Assembly (NCBI RefSeq): GCF_965201005.1
Contig: NZ_OZ241747.1
Span: forward strand, 1,178,001-1,242,000
Direction: 5' to 3'
DNA length: 64,000 bases
DNA from: Mucilaginibacter_A sp965201005
Lineage (GTDB): Bacteria > Bacteroidota > Bacteroidia > Sphingobacteriales > Sphingobacteriaceae
The position numbers and the translations under genes are program-made. Positions 8,548 to 18,103 of the stretch are shown in pieces (position 1 is the stretch's first letter; each line of letters starts with the position of its first letter). Below the pieces are notes generated by a model that saw only the letters and a program-made list of their open reading frames with translations, did not search any database and was not told where the DNA came from.

Positions 8548-9549
8548 TCATTCCATCTTATAAACCAAAACTATAAAAGTTCCCGGAACAGCCTTGCGCG
8601 TGCCAGCAACCATATCGGCAACGCTTAAATAAATTTTATGCGTTTTGGTGTTTAAAGCCAGCGTTTTTGCGCGGAATTGTGTTTGCAAAGTTTGCAGAAC
8701 GGCATATTCATCGGCGGTTTTTTGTTTGATGATGGTTGTGGTTCCGTCGCCGTTTGAGGCAAAGATGAGTTTGGTTTGAGGGTCGTAGGCCACGGCATCC
8801 ACACCTGCGCCAATCGGCACGGTGGCAATTACTTTTCCGCTGGTTTCATCCACCACGCTCAAACCTTTATTTTCCCGGCAAACGGTAAAAAGCCTTTTGT
8901 TTCTGGCATCCAGAGCCAAACCGGTTGGGCCGCCGCACGGTGCCAGCGGGAAGTTTTTCAGCACTTTCATGGTTTTGGCATCAATCACGTCCATGCTGTT
9001 TTTATCCTCTAAATTATTGTAAATCTTGCCTTTACCATCACTAACGGCAAATTCCGGCCCACCGCCGAGCGCAACCGTTCCGATTTGTTTCAAGGTTTGC
9101 GGATCGATCACCGCTGCATTATTACTTTCTCCGCAGAAAGTAAAAACGCGATCGGAAGAAGGATCATACATAATTGCATCCGGCCCGTTCACATCGGTTA
9201 ACGGGATTGTGGCAATTGTTTTCAAAGTTTTCAGATCAAAAACAACGGCTGCATTTGCCCTGCCATCGCTGATAAAACCTTTGTTTAAATGATTTACAAT
9301 GGCGATGCCGTGCACACCTTTCATATCGCTGATTGTGCCGATACTTTGTTCCGTAGCGAGGTCAATCACGTTTACGGCCGTCCCGTGCGAAACATACAAA
9401 CGGTTGTTTACGGCATCGATGCTGAGGTAATCATAACCGCCGTCGCCCGTAAGCGGTATGGTTTTATCAAGCACATAATTCTGCGCGTTGGCACACAAAG
9501 AAATACTGCCTAAAAACAGTATCATTAAAAATTTGAGGTTGGTTTTCAT
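8548..9549 (-). CDS. Exported YncE-like beta-propeller protein
   Basis: A 333-residue protein with a clear signal peptide (MKTNLKFLMILFLGSISLCA, cleavage near Ala-Asn-Ala). The body is made of about seven repeats of the YVTN/NHL kind, such as VNNRLYVSHG, NKGFISDG and KLIFASNGDG, predicting a seven-bladed periplasmic or surface propeller. These proteins usually mediate protein or ligand binding; no catalytic residues are evident. It starts 27 bp after the RND pump gene and is the last gene of that block. A TTT variant of the repeat word, ATGCTTTTTTTATC, overlaps its start codon. Confidence 0.88.
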   Translation of the reverse strand: MKTNLKFLMILFLGSISLCANAQNYVLDKTIPLTGDGGYDYLSIDAVNNRLYVSHGTAVNVIDLATEQSIGTISDMKGVHGIAIVNHLNKGFISDGRANAAVVFDLKTLKTIATIPLTDVNGPDAIMYDPSSDRVFTFCGESNNAAVIDPQTLKQIGTVALGGGPEFAVSDGKGKIYNNLEDKNSMDVIDAKTMKVLKNFPLAPCGGPTGLALDARNKRLFTVCRENKGLSVVDETSGKVIATVPIGAGVDAVAYDPQTKLIFASNGDGTTTIIKQKTADEYAVLQTLQTQFRAKTLALNTKTHKIYLSVADMVAGTRKAVPGTFIVLVYKME

Positions 9550-9576
9550 GCTTTTTTTATCGGTTAAATTTTAGTG

Positions 9577-12500
9577 TTATGAATTATTATTTGTTTCAAG
9601 GTTGTTTTTAATAACTGTGGTTGGTTCATGGCGATAGAATACTCGGATCATGGTGGGCAATACAATCAGCAACAATGGAAGTGCAATGATAAAACCTCCG
9701 ATTACGGCAATGGCCAGCGGCTGGTGCAGTTGCGCACCCGCACCAATGCCCAAAGCAAGTGGCAAAAGTGCAATAATGGCTCCCAAAGCCGTCATTAATT
9801 TGGGGCGAAGGCGGGTGGAAATCGCATACACAACTGCCTCTTCCACAGATTTTTCGTGCAGGGTTTCTTTAAATTGCCAGAAAGTAAAAATCGAGTTTTC
9901 ACCGATGATGCCCACAATCATAATCAGGCCGGTATAACTACCCACATTTAAAGGTGTATTGGTAAGGAACAGCGCCAGATAACTGCCGGAAATGCCCAGC
10001 ACGGAAACAACAAGGATAATAAGTGATGCCCTAAAATCCCGGAACAGGAACAAGATCACCACAAAAACCAGGAAACTGCTCGCGATCAAAATCATTAACA
10101 GTTCTTTAAAAGATTGCTGTTGCTCGGAATAAGAACCTCCATATTCAATATGATAGCCGCCCGGGAGGTTGATGTTTTTTTGAATGCTGTTTTGGATGTC
10201 TTTCATTACGCTGCCCAAATCACGGTTTTCAAGACGGGCCGTAACTACGCCCATGGATTGCAGGTTTTCCCGTTCCTGTTCTGCATCACCGGGCAAAATA
10301 TTTACATCGGCAAGGTTTTGGATCGGGATAAGCTGGCCATTAGCTAAAAATATTTTTGTTTGCTTGATGTCTGCAAGGCTGCGTTGCCGACTGCGCGGCA
10401 TAACCATCCTAATATTTGAAATCTGTACATTTTGCAACAGGCTTCCAACTACTACGCCTTGTAAAGAAGTTTCTAATTGGGTTTGCAGGTCAGCCGGTGT
10501 AAGTCCGTATTGGGCAAGTTTAGTAGAATTAGGCTGAATATCAACCGACGGGCCAGCGATGACGATACCATTAAAGACATCAGCAGTACCCTGCACTTTG
10601 CTGATCGTTGCAGCCACTTGTTGCGACAGGTTTTTAAGGATTTGCCGGTCATCACCAAAAATCTTGATCTCAACCGGTTGTACCGAATTCATGAGGTCGC
10701 CCAGCATATCAGTAATAACCTGTCCAAAATCCACCGTTAATGCAGGTTGGGAAGATTGGATTTTCTGCCTGATTTCGTTGATTACCTCGTCGGTAGTACG
10801 GCTTCTTTTTTTCTTTAACTGAATGAGATAATCGCCGCGGTTCGGCTCGGTAATAAAGAAACCCATTTGTGTACCGGTTCGGCGCGAGTAGGCTTCAACT
10901 TCCGGTATTTTAACGATGATTTTTTCTGCTTCCCGAAGTATCCGGTCGGTTTCTTCCAGCGAAGTACCCGGCGGCGTATTGTAATCCAGCACAATACTGC
11001 CTTCATCCATTTCAGGTAAAAAACCGGTTTGTAAATGTGGCAGTACCAGCACGATGGAAACAATTAATATCGCTACAAAAATAAAACTGATCCATGCTTT
11101 CGATATAAAAAAGCTTACCCAGCCCTGCTTTTTAACCTGATGCTCTTGGGCTTTAATGGTATTTACCCCTGCATTACGGGTCAGCAGCAGATAAATAACG
11201 GGAAGGCCGATCCAGGTAACAAAAAACGAACACACCAAGGTAATGATCATGGTATTCGTCATGATGGAGAAATACGCGCCCGCCACACCCGACATCAAAA
11301 TAAAAGGTATAAAAATAACAATGGTACTTAAAGATGAGCCAATCATGGCCGGGAAAAGATAGCCGATGGCACGTTGGATCAGTTCAGTAGTTGGTTCGTC
11401 CGGATGTTCTTCATGTGTACGGTGGATCTGTTCTACCACTACAATCGCATCATCAATAATTAAACCTATGGAAGCGGCAATCGCACCAAGCGTCATGATA
11501 TTAAAAGTATAACCCAGAACGTAAAGCACAATCAGCGTAAGCATTAAAGTGATGGGAACGGTAATGAGGATCGTAGCACTTGCTTTTATAGACCGTAAAA
11601 AAATCATGGCAACAATGATGGCAAGGGCAAGGCCGATCCAAATGCTGTCGGTTACACTTTTTACGCTGGTATTTACAAAATCTGCCTGCACGTAATAAGG
11701 TTTTACAATCACGTCTTTGGGTAAAATTTGCTTCAGTTTTTCTACCTGCTTCGTCATTTTATCCGACAAGGTTATCAGGTTGGCGTTGGGCTGTTTAATT
11801 ACAGCGATCAAAACGCCCTGGCGACCGTTGGCGTTAATTTTGGTGTATTCAACAGCCGGACTAATGTTTACATCTGCAATGTCTTTTACCTGGACTACTC
11901 TTTTCCCATTGTTCCTGATGATTAAATCTTCCAGATCACTTTTATTTTTTGGCGTAGCATCGGTAACCGTTAAATACAGGTATTTATAATCAGAGAGATA
12001 ACCTTCCGAACGGATAAAGCTCGTATTGTTTAAAGCAGTCGCAATTTCTTGCGGTGTGATCGACATGGCAGTCATCTTTTCCGGCTTCAAAACCAGCCAG
12101 AATTCCTTCGTTTTGCCACCAACGATCCTGATTTCAGAAACGCCTTCAACCTGCGAAAGAAAAGGTTTAATGGTATAAGTAGCTAAAGTGTTAAGTTCGA
12201 TGGGCGATTTGCTATTGCTTTCCAACGTATATCCGCTTACCGGCAAGATAGACGGGTTCATCTTTTCAACGGTCACGGCTACTCCGGCAGGTAAATCCGC
12301 TTGTATTTCGGCTATTTGCGATTCAACTTGTTGTTTGCTTAGGTCGATGTTGGCATTCCAGCTCATAAAAGCAGAGATTTCTGCACTGCCACGGCTGGTA
12401 ATGCTTCTGATCAGCTGTAGGTCCGGTACTTTTTTGATGGCATTTTCCATCGGCCTGGTTACCGTAACCATCATTCGGTTTACCGGTTGAAGCCCGGCAT

Positions 12501-12642
12501 CGGCAATCACTTTTATCTTCGGAAAAGTAATTTCAGGAAAAAGGGAAATATGGATTTTCTCATAAACAAATATGCCCGAGCCAAAAATAAGCAACAGGAT
12601 AATGGCAATCGGATTTTTATAAGTTACAAAAAAGCTTTTCAT
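9577..12642 (-). CDS. RND-family efflux pump inner-membrane subunit (AcrB/MdtC-like)
   Basis: A 1021-residue proton-driven exporter with the RND layout: TM1 at the N-terminus, a large periplasmic loop, TM2-6, a second loop, and TM8-12. The TM4 proton-relay pair is visible in GLIIDDAIVVVEQI. Paired halves and loop motifs (PVRPMEN-like TRPMENAIKKVPDL, and GSVMKDI) support the hydrophobe/amphiphile type more than the metal type, but the substrate is unknown. It is co-directional with adaptor and TolC-like genes upstream, so the three should form a tripartite pump spanning both membranes. A MITE-like hairpin separates it from the adaptor gene. Confidence 0.95.
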   Translation of the reverse strand: MKSFFVTYKNPIAIILLLIFGSGIFVYEKIHISLFPEITFPKIKVIADAGLQPVNRMMVTVTRPMENAIKKVPDLQLIRSITSRGSAEISAFMSWNANIDLSKQQVESQIAEIQADLPAGVAVTVEKMNPSILPVSGYTLESNSKSPIELNTLATYTIKPFLSQVEGVSEIRIVGGKTKEFWLVLKPEKMTAMSITPQEIATALNNTSFIRSEGYLSDYKYLYLTVTDATPKNKSDLEDLIIRNNGKRVVQVKDIADVNISPAVEYTKINANGRQGVLIAVIKQPNANLITLSDKMTKQVEKLKQILPKDVIVKPYYVQADFVNTSVKSVTDSIWIGLALAIIVAMIFLRSIKASATILITVPITLMLTLIVLYVLGYTFNIMTLGAIAASIGLIIDDAIVVVEQIHRTHEEHPDEPTTELIQRAIGYLFPAMIGSSLSTIVIFIPFILMSGVAGAYFSIMTNTMIITLVCSFFVTWIGLPVIYLLLTRNAGVNTIKAQEHQVKKQGWVSFFISKAWISFIFVAILIVSIVLVLPHLQTGFLPEMDEGSIVLDYNTPPGTSLEETDRILREAEKIIVKIPEVEAYSRRTGTQMGFFITEPNRGDYLIQLKKKRSRTTDEVINEIRQKIQSSQPALTVDFGQVITDMLGDLMNSVQPVEIKIFGDDRQILKNLSQQVAATISKVQGTADVFNGIVIAGPSVDIQPNSTKLAQYGLTPADLQTQLETSLQGVVVGSLLQNVQISNIRMVMPRSRQRSLADIKQTKIFLANGQLIPIQNLADVNILPGDAEQERENLQSMGVVTARLENRDLGSVMKDIQNSIQKNINLPGGYHIEYGGSYSEQQQSFKELLMILIASSFLVFVVILFLFRDFRASLIILVVSVLGISGSYLALFLTNTPLNVGSYTGLIMIVGIIGENSIFTFWQFKETLHEKSVEEAVVYAISTRLRPKLMTALGAIIALLPLALGIGAGAQLHQPLAIAVIGGFIIALPLLLIVLPTMIRVFYRHEPTTVIKNNLETNNNS

Positions 12643-12677
12643 GTTATGCCTGTTTACACTTGTTCAACTTATTTCCC

Positions 12678-12771
12678 ATGCTTCTTTTATGACATAAAAA
12701 TCTGTCAGCTGCACAGGCTTTTTAAAGAGTTGTGCCACACGGCACTGATTTTTATGCCATAAAAGAAGCAT
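12678..12771. repeat. MITE-like hairpin element (TC type) inside the efflux operon
   Basis: CATGCTTCTTTTATGACAT is mirrored by ATGCCATAAAAGAAGCAT ending 12771, with a paired interior (GCTGCACAGGC / GTGCCACACGGCAC region). The left flank TGCCTGTTTACACTTG matches the outer terminal repeat of the 50.8-kb copy. It lies between adaptor and pump genes and could attenuate transcription. Confidence 0.85.
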
Positions 12772-12805
12772 CGTCAATTTTCGTACATAAACTTTTATCA
12801 TATCT

Positions 12806-13750
12806 TCAATGCCCTGCAACTTTTACTTTCGCCGTATCTGCTAATCCGTAATTTCCGGTAGTTAGTATTTTATCATGTGCCGCTATTTTATCTGAAATGA
12901 TCTGTACCGATGAAGCCGTTTCTATGCCTTTTTTAACAAGTATTTTTACTGCTGTAGAATCATTGATCAGTTTCATCACCCAAAACTCGTCCTGTGTTTC
13001 ATTTGTTAAAACTGCTGTTTGTGGAAGCAATAAGCCATTTGGGACTATGTTTTTCAGGATACTTACTTTCACGATCAGGTTTTCGGGTATTTGCTTTATG
13101 CTTTCGGCCCGGATTATTACTTTTTGTGTTTGAGAAAGCGAATCAACAACCGGCATTAATGAACCAACTGTGCCTTTTAGCTTACTGCCATCCGGAAGCA
13201 GTAAATTTACCGGTTTGCCCAATTGAACATATTGGCGAAGCTCGAAAGGTAAGTTCATTACAAAAACAAAACTGCTGTTGTTGCTGATGACGGCAAGCAA
13301 GTCGCCGTCTAATAAATAATCCCCTTTTTGATGGTTCAACTGCGTGATAAAACCGCTTTGATTGGCTTTTACACTGATAATTCCCGAAAAATGAAGGCTT
13401 GGGTCCAACGAACTAATTGCGTTTCCGATTGTCCGTGCTTCCTTTGTTTGTATGGTGAACAATTTTTTGCCTTGAACCACATATTGCCCCGGAATAACAT
13501 TTACGCTTTGCAGATATCCCGTTGAACTTGCTTTAACATAGTTTTTCTGCAAAAAGGAAGAAGTAGCATTGAGCACTATTGAATCTGCAATCGTTTGCTG
13601 CTTTACTTCAACTACAGAAACAGGCGTTACAGCCTCCGGCGTTGCTTCTGCATCATCCGCTTTATTACCGCCTTTGCAGCTCAGCAGAAAAAATACTGCC
13701 AAAAAGAGTATGTGTAAAGGTTTGCCCTTCAAATTTAAAATTCTTGCCAC
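12806..13750 (-). CDS. RND efflux periplasmic adaptor (membrane fusion protein)
   Basis: A 314-residue protein with a lipoprotein-type leader (hydrophobic stretch ending FLLSC near residue 25, the Cys being the likely lipid site). It has the barrel-sandwich (lipoyl-like) halves around KASSTGYLQSVNVIPGQYV and ISVKANQSGFITQLNHQKGDYL, then a beta-barrel domain. Lipid-anchored adaptors bridge the RND pump and the outer-membrane channel. The start is GTG 13750, sharing one base with the stop of the TolC-like gene, so translation is probably coupled. The short alpha-hairpin is typical of CusB-like adaptors. Confidence 0.92.
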   Translation of the reverse strand: MARILNLKGKPLHILFLAVFFLLSCKGGNKADDAEATPEAVTPVSVVEVKQQTIADSIVLNATSSFLQKNYVKASSTGYLQSVNVIPGQYVVQGKKLFTIQTKEARTIGNAISSLDPSLHFSGIISVKANQSGFITQLNHQKGDYLLDGDLLAVISNNSSFVFVMNLPFELRQYVQLGKPVNLLLPDGSKLKGTVGSLMPVVDSLSQTQKVIIRAESIKQIPENLIVKVSILKNIVPNGLLLPQTAVLTNETQDEFWVMKLINDSTAVKILVKKGIETASSVQIISDKIAAHDKILTTGNYGLADTAKVKVAGH

Positions 13751-14997
13751 TATTTTTTCCAGTAATTTAATTGATTGATCAGTTGTAAACCGTTGATTTG
13801 ATTTAAGGTGAGCTGATTACGTGCCAGCAAATAATTGTTGATGGCCAACACCAGATCGGCCACGCGCAGATCGCCGGTTTGCATCAGCTCAAAATCAACT
13901 GTTACCAAACGTTCTGAATATTTAAGCTGCTCGGTAATTTGTTTAATTAAGCCTTCGTTTCCGCTGATTTGCTGCTGTAAAAGCGCAATTTGCTGGTTAT
14001 ATTGCCTTGTAAAAAAAGCACGGTAATTTTGGCGCGTATTCTCCTCCATATCCAACTTTTTGTATTGTAGTTTGCGCCGCCTGCCATCATAAATAGGCAT
14101 GGTTAAACTAAAGCCGGCACTTGTACCAAAGTTGTGTGCAAACGGTGCAATAAAACCAGTGTTGTAACCGCCATCCGCAAAAATACTGGCTCGGGGCCGA
14201 TAACTGAAATCAATTATTTTCCTGCTGTTTACCAGCCGGATACTATCCAAACTATATTGTTTAAAAAAAATGCTATTGGTAATCTGAGGCTTGATGCTGA
14301 CCTCAATCCGAGGGTTTTGCAATTTTACGGTTGTTGTATCTTCAATTCCGGCCAGATAATTAAGCATGGCAAAATCGTTTTGAAACTGGATGCGCGATTG
14401 CGATAACTGCAGGCTTTGCTGTTGCAGCGTAACCAAAAAAGTAAGGTAATCGCTTTGCCGGTAAACATTGCTGCGGGTCAGTGCTTTCAGGATTTTTTCT
14501 TCTTTAAACAACAACTGATTTACAGATTGATTAAATTCCAGTTGCTGCAAACTGCCATAAGCGGTGATATACTGGCCGGTAACCGATCTGTTTAAATCCT
14601 GCTCCGAAATATTCCGGGTATTGTTGATAGAATCGGCAGCAAGCCCAAGCATTTTTAGTTGCGCTTTGATATAACTTTTACTATCTAAAGATTGGTTTGC
14701 ACCAACTACGCCGCTCAAAGTTTGTATGTTGGTGATAGAGCCATCGTAGCCGTAGCCATGGATTACCGGCGCAAAAACACCAGAACTATTTAGCCCGACT
14801 TGTGGTTTGTACCGCGCTTTTATGCCCAAGCTGTCTAATTTAAAGGAAGCATACTGGTTTTGGTAATCTTTTAAAAGCGGACTGTTTTTTAAGGCTTGTT
14901 CCTGATAAAATTGCAGCGTATTATTTTGTGCCGAAGCAAAAAAACGGCCTGTCAGCAGTAAAATTGCAAGTAGTACCAATGCTGTTTTTATCGGCAT
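13750..14997 (-). CDS. TolC-family outer-membrane efflux protein
   Basis: About 415 residues with a signal peptide starting MPIKTALVLLAILLLTGRFF and the long amphipathic helices and QQ-rich coiled-coil segments of TolC/OEP channels (for example LLFKEEKILKALTRSNVYRQ). The frame stays open upstream to 15165, but that stretch overlaps the PAP2 gene and lacks a leader, so ATG 14997 is chosen. The first codons are themselves a copy of the window-wide repeat: ATGCCGATAAAAACAGCAT encodes M-P-I-K-T-A. It provides the exit duct for the adaptor and pump downstream. Confidence 0.9.
   Translation of the reverse strand: MPIKTALVLLAILLLTGRFFASAQNNTLQFYQEQALKNSPLLKDYQNQYASFKLDSLGIKARYKPQVGLNSSGVFAPVIHGYGYDGSITNIQTLSGVVGANQSLDSKSYIKAQLKMLGLAADSINNTRNISEQDLNRSVTGQYITAYGSLQQLEFNQSVNQLLFKEEKILKALTRSNVYRQSDYLTFLVTLQQQSLQLSQSRIQFQNDFAMLNYLAGIEDTTTVKLQNPRIEVSIKPQITNSIFFKQYSLDSIRLVNSRKIIDFSYRPRASIFADGGYNTGFIAPFAHNFGTSAGFSLTMPIYDGRRRKLQYKKLDMEENTRQNYRAFFTRQYNQQIALLQQQISGNEGLIKQITEQLKYSERLVTVDFELMQTGDLRVADLVLAINNYLLARNQLTLNQINGLQLINQLNYWKK
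14979..14997 (+). repeat. Repeat word, GT type, covering a start codon
   Basis: ATGCTGTTTTTATCGGCAT on the plus strand; the terminal CAT is the start codon of the minus-strand TolC-like gene, so its signal peptide begins within the repeat. Confidence 0.88.
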
Positions 14998-15004
14998 AAA
15001 ATCA

Positions 15005-15793
15005 TCAATTAAAACGGTGCACCAGCGCAAAGCCGGGATATCCTTGCGTGTAACTCGGTATCGCAACCGTTTTGTAACTGTAGTTTTTAAATAAATGCCT
15101 CGCCACAAACGGATAAACCGTGTAAGCAATTTTGGTAGAGATAATGCCCAAACCGGCACCGGCAATCACATCGCCCAGATAATGTTTGTTGTTGTACAAG
15201 CGCAAAACGCCAACCGATGCCGCCACCGCATAACCGCCATAACCAATCCAGGGCGAAACATCTTTATATTCCTGGTACAAATATTCTGCAGCGGTAAAGG
15301 CCGAAGCCGTGTGGCCGGAAGGAAATGATTCATAATCTCCGCCATCGGGGCGCAATTCGCGGACTGATTTTTTGGTGATCTGGCTGCCCACTTCCATAAT
15401 CCCGTTGGAAATCAAAACAATCAAAGTACGGTCGCGGAAGTTGTGTTTTCCTTCAACCCCAACCAAATTTAAACCGTAAAGTGCGGCCGTTGGAACTATC
15501 CACAGGTAATCATCGGCATGAGAAGAAAAATTAGGGTTATTGGTAACAATTTGGTGCTGAACAGAATGGTTTAGATTTTTTAGCGGTGGCACAAAAAGCG
15601 ACAACGCGCCATAACCAACCATTGCCGTTGGCACAATATATGGTTTAAAACCTTTTTCAATTACACTGCGCTGGTATTTTGGGTGGATAAAAGAAGTATC
15701 CGTTTTGATAATTTTTGATGAATCCTGCGCCTGAAGATTACAAACACATAAGCTTAAAATGGTAAGCAAACCATAGATTTTAATTCGGGACAT
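15005..15793 (-). CDS. Exported PAP2-family phosphatase
   Basis: A 262-residue protein with a signal peptide and the PAP2 triad of motifs: KKSVRELRPDGG (KX6RP type), FPSGHTASAF (SGH) and RLYNNKHYLGDVIAGAGLG (SRX5HX3D type, here with Asn-Asn-Lys-His-Tyr). Enzymes of this kind remove phosphate from lipid phosphates such as undecaprenyl pyrophosphate or phosphatidic acid in the periplasm. It is the first gene of the efflux block and ends 7 bp before the TolC-like start. Codons for DTSFIH contain a TC-type repeat word. Confidence 0.92.
   Translation of the reverse strand: MSRIKIYGLLTILSLCVCNLQAQDSSKIIKTDTSFIHPKYQRSVIEKGFKPYIVPTAMVGYGALSLFVPPLKNLNHSVQHQIVTNNPNFSSHADDYLWIVPTAALYGLNLVGVEGKHNFRDRTLIVLISNGIMEVGSQITKKSVRELRPDGGDYESFPSGHTASAFTAAEYLYQEYKDVSPWIGYGGYAVAASVGVLRLYNNKHYLGDVIAGAGLGIISTKIAYTVYPFVARHLFKNYSYKTVAIPSYTQGYPGFALVHRFN
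15682..15699 (-). repeat. Intragenic repeat word, TC type
   Basis: ATACTTCTTTTATCCACC on the minus strand, read in frame by the PAP2 gene as D-T-S-F-I-H. Confidence 0.85.
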
Positions 15794-15811
15794 ATACTTC
15801 TTTTAGGGCAT
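15794..15811 (+). repeat. Repeat word, TC type, abutting a start codon
   Basis: ATACTTCTTTTAGGGCAT begins one base upstream of the PAP2 start codon, occupying its 5' leader. The rest of the gap to 16013 shows nothing recognisable. Confidence 0.82.
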
Positions 15812-16013
15812 AAATATTTGTCATCAAAAGTAGAAATCAATTTTGTAGAAATCCTGGACTTAAACCAGTTGGCGCAAACTAAAGTTGTAACCATTTTATC
15901 GCAAAAAATCAGATATTAACTTCTAACTCTGTCGAACTTAAATCAAAAAACAGGTTTTGTGCTTCATGCAAAAATCTGATGTATTTGATATGGTGCTTGT
16001 TTAGCTTAAAATC

Positions 16014-16283
16014 TCAAATCTGTTCTCGGTGGTCTTTCCAGGCAGGTATCAAATCATAATAGTCAGTCTGCTTATATTTTCTTCCGTATATAAAACCCGA
16101 TTTTTGCAAAATTTCTTGTGTAATAGCTGCCGGTTTAATCAGTTCAAAACCTAAAACGGTTTGATTTTGCAGATGAATACCATGGCTGGTAATACCCATA
16201 ACTTGTATATGTTTTTCAACAGGAACAACAGTTTTTACGTAGTTTCCGAAACGCAATTCAGTTTTTTGTATCATCTTCAACAA
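16014..16283 (-). CDS. Small hypothetical protein
   Basis: An 89-residue protein, MIQKTELRFGNYVKTVVPVEKHIQ from its probable second Met onward, with a VMGITSHGIHL segment. The pattern 'LRxGNYV ... V.GI...G' and its size are shared with small accessory proteins common in Bacteroidota genomes and prophages, for which I know no function. It sits alone among remnants of mobile DNA. No signal peptide or membrane segment. Confidence 0.55.
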   Translation of the reverse strand: MLKMIQKTELRFGNYVKTVVPVEKHIQVMGITSHGIHLQNQTVLGFELIKPAAITQEILQKSGFIYGRKYKQTDYYDLIPAWKDHREQI

Positions 16284-16595
16284 TTGAAAATTATAGCTTA
16301 ATGTTGTAAAGGTAAAGCAGTTATATGTTTATGCAGAGTTGTCTGGGTCTTAAATCCTTTGCTTTTTAAGATTGATCCTGATAAAATTAACTTATGAAAT
16401 TGTATAAATTCTGTGTTTTTAAAAAATTGTAAGCCATTTTGAGTATTTTGAAACTTATGTCACATAAAAAGTTCTGAATTTTATTTAGCGGTTGGCAATT
16501 CAACCAGAATTTCTTCAGAATTTACTTATATGTTTGTTACAACTAATGATTTTGTTCTGAAACTAGTTGATCAATCATTATAAAGTTGAAAATTC
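16284..16595. other. Gene-free stretch
   Basis: 312 bp between divergent genes, A/T-rich. I see no repeat word, hairpin or RNA gene; it presumably carries the two divergent promoters. Confidence 0.5.
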
Positions 16596-17429
16596 ATGAT
16601 AATCCGGCATTTTATTTCCACCCATCAGGAACTTGTTCAGGTTGCCCTTTACGCAGTTATAATCACCGGTTTATGGCTTACAGAAGTTATGATCAGCGGT
16701 GGTTTTTTTCATTTAAAGTGGCAGCATAGCCGTGTCAACCTGATGTTTATTTTTACGGCCCTGCCGATTCAGCTTTTTTTAACAGGTTTTGTGGTGCTCA
16801 TTATAGGTTGGACGAATCAGCATCATTGGGGCCTGATCAACTTTATCCCTTTCCATCAAAATCTTTGGGTATATTACATTAGCCTTTTCATTTTGCTCGA
16901 TTTTTGCGAATACTGCTACCACGTAATCATGCATAAAACCGATTTTTTATGGAAGTTTCATCTGGTGCACCATAGTGATTTGGCTGTTGATGTATCAACC
17001 ACCGTGCGCGAACATCCGGGTGAAACCATTATGCGTACCTGCTTTTCTATGTTGTGGGTGTTTTTGCTGGGCCCTGCTGTAGGCGTGCTGGTATTGCGGC
17101 AAAGTGTCCAGTCTTTTTCCAATATCTCGGCACATACCACATTCCGTTTGCCCCGAAAAATCAATAATATTATTGGTAAGGTTTTTATCACCCCAAACCT
17201 GCACCACGTTCACCATCATTATCAGTTGCCGCATACCGATCGTAATTATGGGGATGTGCTGAGCATCTGGGACCGTCTTTTTGGTACTTTTGGCGAGTTA
17301 GAAGAACGGGATACCGTTTTCGGTATCGATACCCACATGGAACCTGCAACCAATGGCATTTTTATGAACACTTTAAAAATCCCTTTTCAAAAATTAACAC
17401 GTCCGGAGGGTACGCAGGAACAATCATAA
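16596..17429 (+). CDS. Sterol desaturase / fatty acid hydroxylase family membrane enzyme
   Basis: A 277-residue integral membrane di-iron enzyme. Its three histidine clusters are visible: HVIMH (109-113), FHLVHHS (122-126) and NLHHVHHHYQLPH (203-214), with about four membrane spans. Family members hydroxylate or desaturate lipids, sterols or carotenoids using O2. No lipid or carotenoid pathway gene is nearby, so the substrate is unknown. It is a single gene followed by the remains of a MITE and an IS200-type element. Confidence 0.9.
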   Translation: MIIRHFISTHQELVQVALYAVIITGLWLTEVMISGGFFHLKWQHSRVNLMFIFTALPIQLFLTGFVVLIIGWTNQHHWGLINFIPFHQNLWVYYISLFILLDFCEYCYHVIMHKTDFLWKFHLVHHSDLAVDVSTTVREHPGETIMRTCFSMLWVFLLGPAVGVLVLRQSVQSFSNISAHTTFRLPRKINNIIGKVFITPNLHHVHHHYQLPHTDRNYGDVLSIWDRLFGTFGELEERDTVFGIDTHMEPATNGIFMNTLKIPFQKLTRPEGTQEQS

Positions 17430-17438
17430 CCTTACTAA

Positions 17439-17560
17439 GGGCCTGTTTAAAATCCTGTCGGATAGTTGTCTGCTGCTTCTTTTATGCCAGTAAATTTGCT
17501 TTAATAATTGTTGCTAATAGAAAAAATCCATCCAAACCACTAAATTTTACCACGAGGTTA
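17439..17560 (+). repeat. Left half of a MITE-like element
   Basis: GGGCCTGTTTAAAATCCTG (outer repeat, compare GAGCCTGTTTAAA at 50771) is followed by a repeat word CTGCTTCTTTTATGCC at 17473 and a loop similar to that of the 6743-6837 copy, ending at CACTAAATTTTA. The mirrored right half is absent. The decayed IS200-type element begins just after, so that insertion probably truncated it. Confidence 0.7.
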
Positions 17561-17599
17561 TTTAAACTTTTGTTTTCTCGTTAACGTATCATTCTTAGG

Positions 17600-17624
17600 G
17601 TAAATCCCTCGCCTTTGGTTTAAT
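17600..17624 (+). repeat. Possible left-end hairpin of the IS200-type remnant
   Basis: TAAATCCCTCGCCTTTGGTTTA can fold with a six-base stem containing one G-T pair, directly upstream of the transposase remnant. The element limits are not certain. Confidence 0.4.
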
Positions 17625-17635
17625 ATATTTGCTTA

Positions 17636-18065
17636 GTGCAAAATTATCGAAAGACGAGCCACACGACTTATGATTGTAAGTATCATATAGTATAGATAAC
17701 GGAGTATCGGAAGAAGTGCTTTCTGGTTTAGTTGCAAGGCGCGTGCACGGACTAATAAGAGGGGTTTGTAAGGAGCATGACGTAGAGCTATCGAAAGGTC
17801 GTGTATCTCAAGGCCACGTTCACTTGTTTGTCTCTGTTCCCCCACATTTGGAAATAAGTAATTTGGTACAATATATAGAAGGGTAAAAGTTTTTACAAGT
17901 TGCTACAGGAAGACAAGAATTTGTCAAGGTAATTTTGGGACCGTTATTTGTAGGGACGGGGTTATTTTGTGGCAAGTTCAGGCAATATTGCGGATGAGAT
18001 AATAATGGAGTACATAAAGAATCAGGATAATGAGGAAAAATATGAGGATTTTACTATTAACCTGA
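17636..18065 (+). pseudogene. tnpA: Decayed IS200/IS605-type TnpA transposase
   Basis: Translating the three frames in turn recovers a whole TnpA: RKTSHTTYDCKYHIV, then GRVSQGHVHLFVSVPPHLE with the HUH-type His-Val-His, then WGRGYFVASSGNIADEII followed by MEYIKNQD with the catalytic Tyr. TnpA is the Y1 single-strand transposase. There is a TAG where a Trp codon is expected after YHIV, a frameshift after KKCFLV and another after QYIEG, so it cannot be active. No TnpB or IscB partner is present. This is the only transposase trace in the window. Confidence 0.88.
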
Positions 18066-18103
18066 GTTATGGTCCTTCAGTCAACTTTCAGGCGAAATCA
18101 AAC